Positions 21,535-35,553 of a stretch of 64,000 nucleotides of DNA are shown here, one piece after another. The DNA comes from Gymnopus androsaceus JB14 (Eukaryota; Basidiomycota; Agaricomycetes; Agaricales; Omphalotaceae). The notes below the pieces were generated by a model. It was not told the DNA's origin and made no database searches. It saw only the letters and a list, made by a program, of their open reading frames with translations. The stretch is from contig ML769582.1 in NCBI GenBank assembly GCA_009733575.1, positions 62,001-126,000 of the forward strand, read 5' to 3'. The first letter of the stretch is position 1; every line of letters begins with the position of its first letter. Made by a program: the position numbers and the translations under genes.

Positions 21535-23417
21535 ATGCGCTGTTTACTCATCGCTTCGTTGCTTGCTGGTATAGCAGGTAGCGTATCAGGGCACCGTGCT
21601 CCTATTACTGCACGCAAGTCTCTTGGTTTCGGCCCAGTACACCCTCATGCGGCGGTTTATCACTCCAGCCCGTACCAAATTATCACCAATAGCTTTTTGG
21701 CTCAGAGCCCAAATGCTGACCCATTCGAAGTCGCACGACTCTTTGTAGACGACATTCTAGGGGGTGAACAGGTCCAATCTTCCTACAAGATTCGTCCAGA
21801 CTCGTATACCGACCCTTCCACTGGCATTACGCACGTATATGTTCGCCAGCTGGTTCACAGAATCAAGGTTGCCGATGGTAACATGAACATCAATGTCAAA
21901 GACGGCATGATTCTATCCTACGGAAACTCGGTGCGTTGAATTGTAGCTCGGTCTGCACCTAAAAGTAACTCATTCTCATCTAGTTCTATGCTGGGAAGTT
22001 CCGTCGCTTTTGTCCTCACCAGACGCGAAGAAGCTCAGCCATCCTCATCGCGAGTACTGCGAGGATCTTACTACGGCACTTGAGGCACAGTCCTCCAGTT
22101 TTGTCTCGACTCAGAGTGATCAAGTTCCCATGGGCAGCCAGAAGAAGACTACCGAATTTGACGAGTTCGCCGGTCCTTTGACTCACCTTCACTACTCCAA
22201 CTGTCAGTTCACCGAATTGGCTGACGAGATGGCCTCGACAAGGCCTCAGGCTATTGGAGACGTTGGCGATATGCGACCTGCTCTTCTTCAATTCATGGTA
22301 GCAGCTACTCCTAATGCAGAGGTCGTTACCGACATTCTCTCCAAGTACGACCAGCACTTGGAGAAGATGACCATGTCCGGTGTCACGCACTTTGCTCCCG
22401 GTAATGATCAAATTGACCTTTTGGTCGACAACGTTCCGGAGACTGTGAATCCCGTCAAAGCGCGCTTGGCTTATGTGCAAGTCTCCACCAATGATGGCTC
22501 TATTGAGCTCACTGTCGTCTGGAAGGTATGCGTTTGTGCTATGGGGTCGTGTTTCAGTACTAATCTTGTTTATAGTTCGAGGTCGAAATGGAGGACAATT
22601 GGTACGAAGCCGCTGTTTCCGCCATTGCACCTCACAGGATCATCTCGGTCGTGGACTGGGCTTCGGACGCGCCAATTCCTGTGCCAGAAACACCAAAGGA
22701 ACCTGCTTCGTATAACGTTTTCGCTTGGGGAGTGAATGATTCCTCCGTGGGTAACCGCAGTATAGAGAAGGAGAACTTTGACGGCCGGGCTTCCCCTGTT
22801 GGATGGCACTCTTTGCCCTTCGACAATGATCCTCCTTCGAAGGTGTCAAACCGAGCAAAGCATTCTACCGCAACACTACCACCACGTTCGGTAACAATGT
22901 CTTCGCTCAGGAGAACTGGGCAGGCCAGAACGCCTATCTCGCTAACTACCGCCCCGAAGCTGAGAGCTCTTCGTACGACTTCAAGTACAATCCCAGAGAG
23001 TCTGATTGCGATGAGGCAATGACCGTTGCCAAGAGCTACATTAACGCTACTGTGACTCAGCTCTTCTACACCTCCAACATGATCCATGATCTTCTACAGG
23101 TAATGCATCCATTAAAGTGCATCTCATTCAGGTTGCTTACCGTGTTTCAGATACGGCTTCACTGAGCTCGCTGGTAACTTCCAACAATACAAACTTTGAA
23201 CGTGGCGGTCGTGAAAACGATGCCGTCATTGCCAATGCTCAGGATGGCTCAGGTTTCAACAACGCCAACTTCATGACTCCTCCTGACGGCCAGAATGGTC
23301 GCATGCGCACATATGTACCTCTAGAACACTGCCAACCCTTACCGCGATGGCGACTTCGAAGCTGGTATTGTCATTCAACTGGAGCCGTTAGAGTCATTGG
23401 GCAGCCTGAGATAGGTA
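21535..23417 (+). pseudogene. Fungalysin (M36) metalloprotease, truncated before the catalytic HExxH
   Basis: This starts as a normal secreted protease: signal peptide [19 protein letters not shown], then the FTP propeptide with PNADPFEVARLFVDDIL and a YTDPSTGITHVYVRQ segment. The frame is lost after the first intron (about 21,985) and recovers at 22,010. It continues through [65 protein letters not shown] and [14 protein letters not shown]. Near 23,320 the expected Trp of the MYLWN motif reads TAG. The sequence then reaches [10 protein letters not shown] and departs from the family where HELSHG should start. With no zinc ligands it cannot be a protease. Intact fungalysins have about 600 residues and secrete outside the cell. 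Confidence 0.85.
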
Positions 23418-23837
23418 CGTCGTCTCTTCTTACTACTTGCCAAATTTATGTCTGCTCAGGCAAAGTATATTCGTCTGCCACCTTCTCGTTGCTAGCCCTC
23501 CCGTGACCAGGAGAGCTCCCATCATCTTTTACCACGAACAGTACTCCTCTTTTACCAAAGAAGCTCAAGATGCCAGCAGTAACAGAGGCTTCGACATCGG
23601 CGGCGGGCCATCCGCCTTCATCCGCCATGCCAGCCACGCAGTAGGGCATGCCAAAAGTAATCACACCCGCTAGTACTGTACTATCTCGACGACTAGTCTC
23701 TGTTGTATTCTTTAGAAAATTTCGCGCTCTACTTATTTGTTTCGAGTAGTAAGCGCTCAGCAGCTGGTGCCAATCTTACGGTCCGGAGCCCGTCAACTTC
23801 TTTTCTAGTCAACTTCACGTTGATCTCGTTCACCTCG

Positions 23838-26800
23838 ATGGACGGTGAATTTCACGATCCGTTGACTCTAGATCTACACCGACAGACACAGACCCTTGTC
23901 TCAAAACTCCCCTCCGACGACATCTACGCTGTTTCGATATCTAATTTCAAATCTACGGGCGAATTACTGGACAATTTATCTCGTGCACTTGCAGTCCCAG
24001 TGTACACGACTTGCATTGCAACGCTATTCCGACCTATTCTGTTTGATCTATGTGCTCGATGGGTAGCGTGCTCAGCTGGTCTCGAAAAAGAGCTAGTAGC
24101 AATCTGTTTGCTTATTGAAATCCACGAGGAACTCTTTCCGTAAGAATGTCTCTTTTTTTTCCGCTAGGTTTTTATTTGACAAGTTTATAGTCTTCTTTAT
24201 CGCCTACTACAAAACCCAGTGCTTGCACAGGGGCCCTTAGATCCTCTTCTACAACTACCAGACTGGGATGCCCAACGAATACACCAAATCCTTCTTGCCT
24301 ATTATCGCATTCTTCAGGCCAATCGCGAACTTCCTTACCAGCTTTACTGGCCGTTGACACCTCTTCGTCTACTCTTATATCGGACCGTCGTTCAGACAAT
24401 GCAATTCGTCTCCTGGCCATCAGATGCTACGCTCTCCAAAGCGGAATGGTCCAAGCTGAACGCGAAAAGTGGGAAAAGGAAACGTTGGGTGAATTGTATA
24501 GCGTTGAATGTTCACTTGGCTACGGATACGCATTAGATGGGTCTCAAAATGTGGTAGACGGTTGGCTCATGCCAGTTGTAGAGCTAGAGCGCGTCCGGAC
24601 ATCCAGAAATGCCTTCGTGACCAAGGCTCATGATTTTATTCTTCTGACGTGCAAACGATAACCCCCTCTGATCTATGGTACGTCTTTCAAGTTCTCGCGT
24701 TAACTATGCATTAACACTTCCAACCATAGTCCGCTCGTTGCAAACGTACACGGAGTTTTAATGCTACGCTCGTCTGTGCCAGAGAGCATCTCCTCAACGC
24801 TTATTCCTACCCCGACGGCAGTGCAAGCTCTTCGTTCACTTGCTCTTCATCTGACAACACGCCTGCCTGCCCTCATTACTTCCCCTCCATTGTCCGGGAA
24901 GACTCTATTTCTTTCGCATCTCGCAGAAGTGCTCTTTCCCAACGTCAAAAATCAACTAGTCTTCATACATCTTGCGGACACCTCTCTAGACCCGCGATCC
25001 CTCCTCGGCTCACATGTTTCTTCTCAAACAAGACCCGGGAACTTTGAGTGGAAAGAAGGTATCTTGATCCGAGCGATGAGAGAAGGAAAGTGGGTAGTGT
25101 TCAAGGATATCGATCGGGGAAGTAACGAAGTTTTGGCTCTAATAAAGCCATTGATAGAATCTCATGGACTGGATAAGTGGATTGGTGGGCGCGCATCTCT
25201 GGAAGTCGCAGGTCGTGGCAAGGTTGTAGCTGCGGATACTTTCGCAATCTTTGCTACCAGATCCGTTCCGCTCTTGCGAAGCGGTACGTTCCCTCCTGCA
25301 ACATTATTTGGTGCTCACAAACTTCATGAAGTCGTTGTTTCGTCTCCTTCTGGAGATGAACTGAGGTTGATCGTCAAGTCGCGTTATCCTGGTTTAACAA
25401 CTCAGGCTTCGAAGGGCTTGATTCGTCTTTGGGAAGCGGTTAGGGCGCTGGGAAATACGTCTTCCGCGAGAGATGTCGGGCTTCGGGAGCTGGAAAAGTT
25501 TTGCGTTCAGACGCAAGGTCTAATATCGTCGTCTAGTCAAGCAGTCGACTCTTCCGAGTCTGACGAGACCCTCCCTCTATCCTCCATCTTCCCCAATACC
25601 TCCGTTTGAGAGGAAATCTTCCTCTGTGCAAGAGATGTCTTTTTTGGCTCTGGTGCTCTGATTGCTGCTGCCAAAGCTCACATGGAAGCCATTTCTCGTA
25701 CTATCGCCACTCAGCTGGAGTTGGAACCGGAACGCCAACAATGGCTTCTCATGCGATGGGTACCCGACTTTGATATTGAGAAGGACAAGAATGGTCGTTC
25801 AACTGCTGTACGGATAGGACGCACGCAATTATCTGCCAAAGTGACTAAACGGGAGATTGCTTCGACTAGCGCTAGACCCTTCGCTATGCATCGACCCGCT
25901 ACTCTCCTCCTATCTCGCATCGCCAGCGCCATCGCTTTAAACGAGCCTGTTCTGCTTACAGGAGAAACAGGTACCGGAAAGACTAGCGCCATCACGCATT
26001 TGGCACATATCCTTCATCAACCTCTCATCTCCTCGAACTTGTCAAATCAGACCGAATCATCCGACTTGATTAGTGGTTTCCGACCTCTCAACGCTCGCGT
26101 TCCAGCTTTATCGCTTCAAACGAGGTTCCTGGATTTGTTTGGAGAAACCTTTGCTCACAAGAACAATGAAAAGTTCCCAGCGGACGTACGGAAATCGGTA
26201 GCTCAAGGAAAATGGAAAAGGGCGGTGGGTCTCTGGAAGGAGGGTGTACGACTGGCGAAAGAAAAGTTGATTAAGAAACAGAAGGCGTAAGTTTTTTTAA
26301 TTCGCGTTAAACATTTTTCATCTCATATCATTTTAGACTCCTAGCAAACGGCGCAAGCTCGTTGCATATGATAACAACAACCAGAGAGTTGAGGAGGCGT
26401 GAGTTTTTTTTTACTCGTATAACAAGGACCTTATCTCATATTGTTTTAGAGACGAACTTGATTCGGAAACCCGACGCAAGCTGGCTTCATTGAGTACGTT
26501 CGAACGGGATGTCAGTGAGTTCAACGTGCAGTATGTGACTGGCAAAGGTAGACTTGCCTTTGGCTTTGACGAAGGACCTCTAGTTCAAGTGTTGCGCGAG
26601 GGAAGCTGGTACGTGGACTTTTCAATGATATTTGCTATATTCTAAATGCTTTTTTTTGGTAGGGTTCTACTTGATGAAATCAATCTGGCGAGTTCAGAAA
26701 CGCTGGAGTGTATCTCAAGCCTCCTTCGCAGTCCCACGTCGTCCATCACCCTCACCGAACAAGGTTCCCTAGAGCCTGTACCTCATCATCCGAACTTTCG

Positions 26801-29800
26801 TCTATTTGCTTGCATGAATCCTGCAACTGACGTTGGCAAAAAAGACCTCCCTCCCAATATCCGCTCCCATTTCACTGAAATCGATGTCCCACCTCCCGAC
26901 GCGGATCGAGAAACTCTTCTCAGCATCGTCGAACAATATATAGGTCCTAGCGCCGTCAGTGACAAGGCTGCTATCATGAATGTCGCCGAGTTCTACCTTG
27001 CGGTCAAGGATCTCGCTGAAACGCATCAGATTGCCGATGGTTCAAATCATCACCCTCGTTATAGTATGCGTACACTTGCTCATGCGCTTACCTTTGCATC
27101 AGATATCGCAAGCGTTTATGGACTTCGGAGGGCTCTCTGGGAAGGATCTCTCATGGCGTTTACGATGGTACTGGATGCACCGAGCGCCCAGTTGGTCACT
27201 GCTCTTGCACAGAAACACCTTCTAGCAGGAGTGAAGAATGTCCGTTCCGCCTTAGCGAAGGAACCTACTCTTTCTTGTGCACAGGAGGACTCTGTCAAGC
27301 TGGGACCGTTTTATCTGGAACGAGGACCTTTACCGCCAGATTCCGGAGACGACTACGTATTGACGCCTTCAGTAGAGGGCAAACTCATTGATCTCGCTCG
27401 AATCATCCTCACCCGGCGCTTCCCAGTACTCATCGAAGGTCCTACTTCCAGCGGCAAGACTAGCTTGGTTGAATATCTGGCTCGGAGAACCGGCCATCGC
27501 TTCATCAGAATCAACAATCGCGAACATACGGATATTCAGGAGTATCTAGGCTCATATGTTCCTCATCCTGATACCGGTAAACTCGTCTTCACCGATGGGC
27601 TACTAGTCCGTGCACTGCGAAATGGGGACTGGATTGTTCTCGATGAACTCAATCTCGCCCCTACGGATTTCCTCGAGGCTTTGAACAGGCTCTTGGATGA
27701 TAACCGCGAGTTGGTCATACCAGAGACCGGAGAAGTTATTCGGCCCCATCCTCACTTTATGCTCTTCGCTACTCAAAATCCACCGGGTCTTTACGCTGGG
27801 AGGAAGGTCCTGTCGCGCGCGTTCCGCAATCGGTTTCTGGAGGTCCATTTTGAGGATGTGCCAGAAGCTGAGTTAGAGACTATTCTCTGCACGCGATGTG
27901 CCATCACGCCTTCGCATGGGAAGAAGGTCGTCGCCGTTTTCCGTGAGCTTCAGAGGAGGAGACAGTCTGGTCGTGTTTTCGAAAGCAAACAGGGATTTGC
28001 TACGCCTCGGGATTTGTTCCGTTGGGCTGGCCGAGACGCACTGGGGTATCAAGAGTTGGCTGAAAATGGGTACATGCTTTTAGCTGAACGCGCCCGAAGA
28101 GAAATCGATAAAGCAGTTGTGAAGGAGGTCATTGAATCTACGATGAATGTTCGAATCGACGAGCATGCTCTATACGATTTCGAGAGTCGCGAGGCCGATC
28201 TTGCCCAATTTCTTGGTTGCAGAGTGCCTTCTGATTCGTCCCTTATCTGGACCAAGGCCATGCGGCGTCTTTTCGTCCTCCTTACTCGAGCTTTGCGGTT
28301 CAACGAGCCTGTACTTCTCGTTGGCGAAACTGGGTCCGGAAAGACTTCTGTTTGCCAAGTTTTTGCAGCCACCACATCCAGAAACCTTCATACTCTCAAC
28401 TGCCACCAAAACACTGTACCTCGTCATCCGAACTTTCGTCTACTTGCTTGCATGAATGTTAAAAAGGACCTCCCTCCCAATATCCGCTCCCATTTCACTG
28501 AAATCGACGTCCCATCTTCCAACGCGGATCGAGAAGCTCTTCTCAGCATCGTCGAACAATATATTGGTCCTAGCGCCGTCAGTGACAAGGCTGCTATCAT
28601 GAATGTTGCCGAGTTCTACCTTGCGGTCAAGGATCTCGCTGAAACACGTCAGATTGCCGATGGTTCGAATCATCGTCCTCATTATAGTATGCGTACACTT
28701 GCCCGTGCGCTTACCTTCGCAACGGATATCGCAGGCGTTTATGGACTTCGGAGGGCTCTCTGGGAAGGATCTCTCATGGCGTTTACGATGGTACTGGGTG
28801 CACCGAGTACCCAGTTGGTTACTGCTCTTGCACAGAAACACCTTCTAGCAGGAGTGAAGAATGTCCGTTCCGCATTAGCGAAGGAACCCACTCTTTCTCG
28901 TGCACAGGAGGACTCTGTCAAGCTGGGACCGTTTTATCTGGAACGAGGACCTTTACCGCCAGATTCCGGAGACGACTACGTATTGATGCCTCCTCGAGGC
29001 TTTGAACAGGCTCTTGGATGATAACGCGAGTTGGTCATACCAGAGACCGGAGAAGTTATTCGGCCCCATCCTCACTTTATGCTCTTCGCTACTCAAAATC
29101 CACCGGGTCTTTACGCTGGGAGGAAGGTCCTGTCGCGTGCGTTCCGCAGCCGGTTTCTAGAGGTCCACTTTGAGGATGTGCTAGAAGCTGAGTCAGAGAC
29201 TATCCTTTGCACTCGATGTCCCATCGCGCCTTCACATGGGAAGAAGGTCGTCGCCGTTTTCCGTGAGCTTCAGAAGAGGAGACGGTCTGGTTGTGTTTTC
29301 GAAAGCAAGCAGGGATTTGCTACACTTCGGGATTTGTTCCGTTGGGCTGGTCGAGACGCACTGGGATATCCAGAGTTGGCTGAAAATGGGTACATGCTTT
29401 TAGCTGAACGAGCCTGAAGAGACATCGATGAAGCAGTTGTGAAGCAGGTCATCGAATCTACGATGAATGTTCGAATCGACGAGCATGCTCTATACGATTT
29501 CGAGAGTCGCGAGGCCGATCTTGCCCAATTCCTTGGTTGCAGAGTGCCTTCTGATTCGTCCCTTATTTGGACCAAGGCCATGCGGCGTCTTTTTGTCCTC
29601 CTTACTCGAGCTCTGCGGTTCAACGAGCCTGTACTTCTCGTTGGCGAAACTGGGTCCGGAAAGACTTCTGTTTGCCAGGTCTTTGCAGCCACCACGGCCA
29701 GAAATCTTCATACTCTCAATTGCCACCAAAACACTGAAACCACCGATCTAATTGGTGGCTTGCGTCCTGTACGCAATCGAGCCTCTCTCGAGGCCGATAT

Positions 29801-32800
29801 CCTTCGGAAAGCGGCAGTGTTATCTTCCAAGATAGGCTTGGAGATGGATACTCAAGACATTTCGGCCTTGGAAATACCGCTGGACAGCGCTCTTAAATCC
29901 ACCAATTTATCCTCTTCTGTTCGTGACGTACTCGACGAACTTCGTCGCAAGATTAGCAAGTCCAAGTCCATATTTGAATGGCACGACGGACCTCTTGTTG
30001 AAGCTATGCGTAACGGCGACGTCTTTCTACTGGATGAAATTTCCCTTGCTGATGATTCTGTTCTGGAGCGCCTCAATAGTGTCCCCGAACCATCCCGTAT
30101 GCTTGTATTGGCAGAAAGAGCAGCCGATGATCTTCGTCATCCATCCGTTATCGCGCATGACTCGTTCAAACTGGTTGCAACAATGAATCCAGGTGGTGAC
30201 TACGGCAAAAAGGAACTCTCTCCTGCCCTTAGAAATCGGTTCACTGAAATTTGGGTTCCTGCAATCGATGATCGTAGCGACCTTCACTTGATTGTGAATT
30301 GTGGGTGGAAGCATGAAGTCCTGCGCCAGTATACCACTGCGGTTCTTGACTTTGTAGAGTGGTTATGCCGAGAGACTGGAGATTTGTCCTTCTTGAATCT
30401 ACAGGATGTACTGGTATGTATTTTTCTTGAAAGGCCACCGGATTGTTAATCATTTCTTCAGGCCTGGGTTTCATTCTCGAATGTCATGTACGGAGAAGAT
30501 CCCTCACAGAACATGTCGGCTCAGGATATTTTTGTGAGTATATCAACTCACACCTGGAATATATTTGACTAAATTTAGCTTGACCTCAGCACCATGCCGC
30601 CCATATGAACTATCTGGATGGTCTTGGATCTGTCCCCTCACTGTCGTCTTATACAGCAACGTCTATCGAACGCTTGAAACTAACTGCTGTGAACCAGTTG
30701 AACGAGCTCGCTCCTTGTCCCAATTTTGAACCATTTATTCCGAATTTCAACTCCTCTGTGTCTTACCAATTAGGCTCATTCTCGATTCCAAGGGGTTCTC
30801 ATCCGACAACGCATCCTTCATTCAACTTCCAGGCACCTACTACTCAAACGAATGCCATGCGAGTGGTTCGAGCTTGTCAGCTCGCCAAGCCCATTCTGTT
30901 GGAAGGTAGTCCTGGAGTCGGAAAAACTAGCCTGATTACCGCGCTGGCAAAAGTGTCTGGACATGAACTCTGTCGCATAAACTTGTCTGATCAAACTGAC
31001 TTGATTGACCTTTTTGGATCAGACCTTCCTGTCGATAACGGGAAAGCGGGAGAGTTTGCTTGGAAAGATGGCGAATTTTTGAGGGCTCTGCAGGAAGGGC
31101 GATGGGTTCTTCTAGATGAGATGAATCTCGCTCCTCAGGCTGTTCTTGGAGGGCTGAATGCGGTACTTGACCACTGAGGCTCTGTTTACAGTAGAACATT
31201 TGTTAAGCACCCCGCATTTAGAATATTCGCCGCCCAGAACCCTCTTAGTCAAGGAGGAGAACGGAAGGGTTTACCAAAATCCTTCATAAACAGATTCACC
31301 AAAGTTTACATTGACCAACTCTCCCCATCCGATCTGCTTTTGGTATGCCAACCCGATGTAGAAATCAACCTTCTTCAGGCTATGATCACCTTCAATAGCT
31401 CAATACATCATGCGGTATCTGTTGAGCGTGCTTTCGGGAAAGACGGCGCACCATGGGAATTCAACCTACGAGATGTGCTTTGCTGGATTGACATTCTCAA
31501 GCGTCCAACGAGAACGAATCACCATCCGGCAGATCTCCTTTGTTCTGTCTACCTCCATAGATTTCGACATTCATCCGACCGCCACCTGGCACTTACTATG
31601 TTCAAACACGCGTTTAATCACTCTTTCGACCTCTCTCGCAATCCCACCTGGACACTTTCAGCTTCCCAAGTCAGTATCGGTTACTTCAGTAGCAAGCGCG
31701 AAAATTGCTCTCGACAAGTACGCCCCAAACGCCTGTTGAAATCCCAACTGTCAGCTTTGGAGGCCGTCGGTTGCGCTGTCTCGCATTCATCATTAACCAT
31801 CGTCACCGGGGTTCGGAATACCGGGCAGACTTCGTTGGTACGGACACTCGCTCATATCACTGCTAGGACCGTACAGGAGGTGCATGTCAGCAGTACCACT
31901 GATGCAACCGACCTTTTGGGTGGGTTTGAGCAGGTCGATTTTCAAAACCGTTTGCCTTGGATGTGCTTGGCCTGATTGAACGCGAGTTACAGTGTCAGAT
32001 GAATTTCGGCATCCACATGGGGCATATCTTTCTCTAAGAAGGGCGGTTGACAATACCGCTCTGTGGAATCCTGAAGCTGTTGCGGACACAATCTTAGCAC
32101 TATCGGATGGACTACCTGAATCTGCTTTTTCTGCTCAAATATCCGTAGCGCAAAGCCGGGTATGGGAGATTGTGCACGCCGCGAACCGCGATAGTGCTGG
32201 TCGGTTCGAATGGATCGATGGCCTCTTGTCCGAGCAATCAGAGCAGGTCATTGGCTTTTACTAGATGGCGCCAACCTCTAACCCTTCTGTGCTTGATCGG
32301 CTCAAGATTCTTCATTATGCCATCTGCTCGACATAGTACCTCTTTTGCTGCAGCCATTCAAATCTTCCGGAGGCATTGATCATGTGTTCTATCACTTTTT
32401 GTCGCGTACCTTGACACCAGTGGCCGTTCCCCTTTTGCTCCGCTTTCTTCAATCCCAAGGCAATCTGATGCTGCAAGATTTTCAGCTTAGTTGTCAGAGG
32501 ATTCTTTCTGGTGCAGTGGAAGCCCTTTCTGGTCTTCGGAATAGGCATGGTATTGCGGAAATGCTAACGGTTTCACATATGCTTGGAAGGTGAGCAGTAT
32601 GTTTCTTCTCTTGAAGTGGTTTTTCTAACTTCTTTCAAGCCCATAGATTTCTTTCTGGGTGTTCAGCCCTCTGTTTCAGACCTTTACCTGATCATCCCAT
32701 TGCGCTTCAAATCCTTCACCTTGTAGTTGCCGTCGTTCTACCGACCCACAAAAATTACTACTAATGCTCACTCTAGTTCATCCGAAGATCTGCGTGTGCA

Positions 32801-35553
32801 GCAAACAGCATTTGCGATCACTTCTTTACTTGAGGAGGCACATGCTGCAATAGTGGTGACTCTCCAGATGGTTTCAGGTGCGGATTGTGTATCATCTCTG
32901 GTACGACATCCCCGAAGGTCTTTGCATATACATCTGACATAATTTCAGGATGCTCAAGCATTGAATCTGATCTGCAAGGTTCTAATGTATGTGCGCTATC
33001 TGGGCGACATTGTCTCACAGAGTGTCCTTGACTATTCGGCCTTGCAACTTCCTGTGGACCGAATTTCAGCCATTTCCGAGCAGCTTCCTGGAGCTTTTAC
33101 CTTGTTCAGAGACTCGGCATTGGGTTTGAAGAATGTTACGACGCTGGCTTCCGGTCTAGGCATAAACGAGATTCGGTCAATGTTTTATGGAAATAGCTTT
33201 GCACTAGATGAGGTTCTTCAGCTTGCAAAACTCGCTGTACAGATCGACGGCCCATCTGGTAAAGTTTTCTTTGCATTCACACAAATTTGTTATTTGACAA
33301 ATCTATACTAGATCTCAGAAGACAAATATTGAACTTGATGGCAATGGCACCTTTAACCCGTTCATTGGAAGACCAAGTTTCTACCAGTGGAATGATCGAA
33401 GCTTTGCAACGGGTAGGCACTTTGAAATAGCTATCGCTCTCTGAAGCTGACTATTCCCTGCAGCGTATTCAAGCTGATTTCGAAGTCTGCGTAACAGACG
33501 GGAATGAAGCTTTGCAATTGAGCGCCGCACCTTTCAACGAGGCTCGCGTTGTTAGCTATGCGTTCGACGTTGAGTAAGGTATGACTGATTCTTTTCATTA
33601 AAACGCTCTTCTCACTGAATATGTTAGAACTCAAAAAGAGCCATTGGTCGCCTAATTTTTATTGCCTGCGATCAACCTCGTTCACGAATCGGACATTTGT
33701 TGACATACCAACAATCTTTGTGGCTCGAAGACGCTGAGCGTATAGGTTCGCTCTACCACATTCCAACAGTTACCGCATCGCTCTTTGCTCATTGGATGAA
33801 TGATGTGTGGCATCAAGTATGTTTAACCAGTTTCTGAGAAGCGTAACTCTTAAGTTCAATCTAGGATGGTCCTGCGGTTCTATTCCAACCCGTTCAACTT
33901 CAATCAACGCTATCTGTCTGGTAGGTCTTTTCAACCTGACATTCCCTACACATGCTGATTTTGACCAGGAACTGGAAAACAACACCGATGGAGAAACCGG
34001 CTGAATATGAAACTGATCTCCACTCACTCGTTCAACTCGTCCTTTTGAACTCGGAATCCGTCATTTCAGTACCCGAGCAGCTTACAATCTTAGTGAAGCA
34101 GTCTATTACAAAGGTTAGTTCATACTCCAATATGGAGATTATACAGCTAAAATTGGCCCTTAGATCGCATCCTGCTTTTCCAAAGCTGGGAATACTCGCA
34201 CGGATTCCATCGCATCTGGACACAGCGTCGATTCACGACTTAGAGCTCGGGGATGCTCTTGAGCACTCTGCATTCGAACGGGCAGTCAAATTCCATGTTC
34301 AACCAACCTTTACCGCCCCAGACGTTGCCGAATCTCGATCTGAGTATCTTGCTAGGCTGGGATTATGCTGGATATCCGTCGGGAAGCTTCTCCTCGATCT
34401 TTTCATTCCAGATGCACCTATCGACCCCGCCGCTGTTCAAGGCCACATTTTTGGATTCTGGTCACAACATGCAGCTTCTCTTTCTAAGGAGCTTGCTCTC
34501 CATTCTGAATTTGAGGAGCTGGTATCAGGGAACTCCAAAAATGGGGTAACGGTACACCTTCAGACAACTCTAGCTGCCGCACAAGAAAATCTCACCAATG
34601 GACCTCCTCCTGTTCCCCCTCGCGATGTGTCCAGGCTACAGATCTTCTGGTCAGAGGTCATGCAATTCCAGAATCACGTTCTCAGTCCTCAGAAGCTGGA
34701 AACGTTGATTTCGCTCTTGAAGGCCGGGGAAGATTCAGCTAGCCTCATGGAGCAGGATACATTGTGCGAACAACTACGATTGATCCTCGAACCCACTCTC
34801 GCCACATGTCTTAAATGCGACTATCATACAGGGAAACGGTTGAACCATGAACTTATATTGCCAGCGACTACACCAAAGACAAGATTCGGTTGCGTAGGAC
34901 ACGCCCCAGCCAGCGCGAATAGCAAGTTTTAATCGCCCTATTCGTGTTCCATGCCAGAGTCTCATTCGGTACATCTCGCATATCAGACACTGGCATTGGT
35001 GTCCAAAGCCCTTACACGTCTAGAAGCTGGGGATGTAGCAATCGCCAAGTTTGGGCAGGACGTTCAGATATTGCATGGGTTTGACGGAGCTCCATTCAGC
35101 GACCAAGCTGGGATGGAAGTGATCAAAGCTTTCCACTTCGACCAGAAGGCCACGAACATTCTTTCTCTGGTCGACACGAGCTTACGAGTACTGGAATCAG
35201 CTCGGGAACGGCGGTCAGTGAGCTCGAGCACTGTGGCGGATCTATGGCAGCTCGAGATCATTATATCGGATCACGATAAGCTTCTCGCGGCTCTTCGAAA
35301 GGCGGAGGAACACCGGGTCATGATTGTGTTCATTGTCATTGACTCGCTTCATTCGGGGGGTACTGGATCGTCTGCGCAAGGGTCTATCTTGACAATGCAG
35401 AAGGCGGAGTTTAAGAATATGGAGTTGCAGCTCCAGAGGTATCTGGATTCTTTCCCGCTTGAGTACTACGTGGTGTTGAGAGATGTAGAGGCCTTACCGC
35501 AAGTGCTGTCGGCGACATTGAAGCAGTTCTTTGAAAGGATCTCCGAGGAGTAG
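23838..35553 (+). pseudogene. Midasin (MDN1/REA1), decayed copy of the giant ribosome-assembly AAA ATPase
   Basis: Midasin strips assembly factors from pre-60S particles using six tandem AAA modules, a long linker and a C-terminal MIDAS domain. Here the N-terminus (DPLTLDLHRQTQTLVSKLPS) and the AAA modules follow in order. Their Walker A motifs are PPLSGKT (24.9 kb), GETGTGKT (25.97 kb), GPTSSGKT (27.44 kb), GETGSGKT (28.32 kb, repeated at 29.64 kb), GSPGVGKT (30.91 kb) and a degraded NTGQTS (31.83 kb). In-frame stops occur at 25,607, 29,415 and 31,175. Many frameshifts follow after 31.9 kb. The linker and acidic region are compressed to about 3.5 kb. The MIDAS DxSxS site before ESHSVHLAYQTL (about 34,960) is unrecognisable, although the C-terminus is readable to QFFERISEE at the natural stop. 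A normal gene is about 15 kb, single-copy and essential. Confidence 0.9.
26778..29736 (+). repeat. Internal tandem duplication within the midasin copy
   Basis: Unit 1 (26,778-28,415) covers the end of AAA2/AAA3 through the Walker A of AAA4. Unit 2 (28,416-29,736) repeats it from VPRHPNFRLLACMN to LHTLNCHQNT. Unit 2 has lost 15 nt near 28,455, about 302 nt near 28,990 (the AAA3 Walker A region) and one more base near 29,024, and has CGA changed to TGA at 29,415. The ends share a short CTG/GTAC-like overlap, which suggests unequal recombination at microhomology. The copies are about 95% identical. Confidence 0.9.

Noticed and set aside
26646..29021. A free-standing 791-codon AAA ATPase gene
   Set aside because: The open frame is long, but it is the internal part of midasin plus the start of its tandem duplicate, with no promoter or native start.
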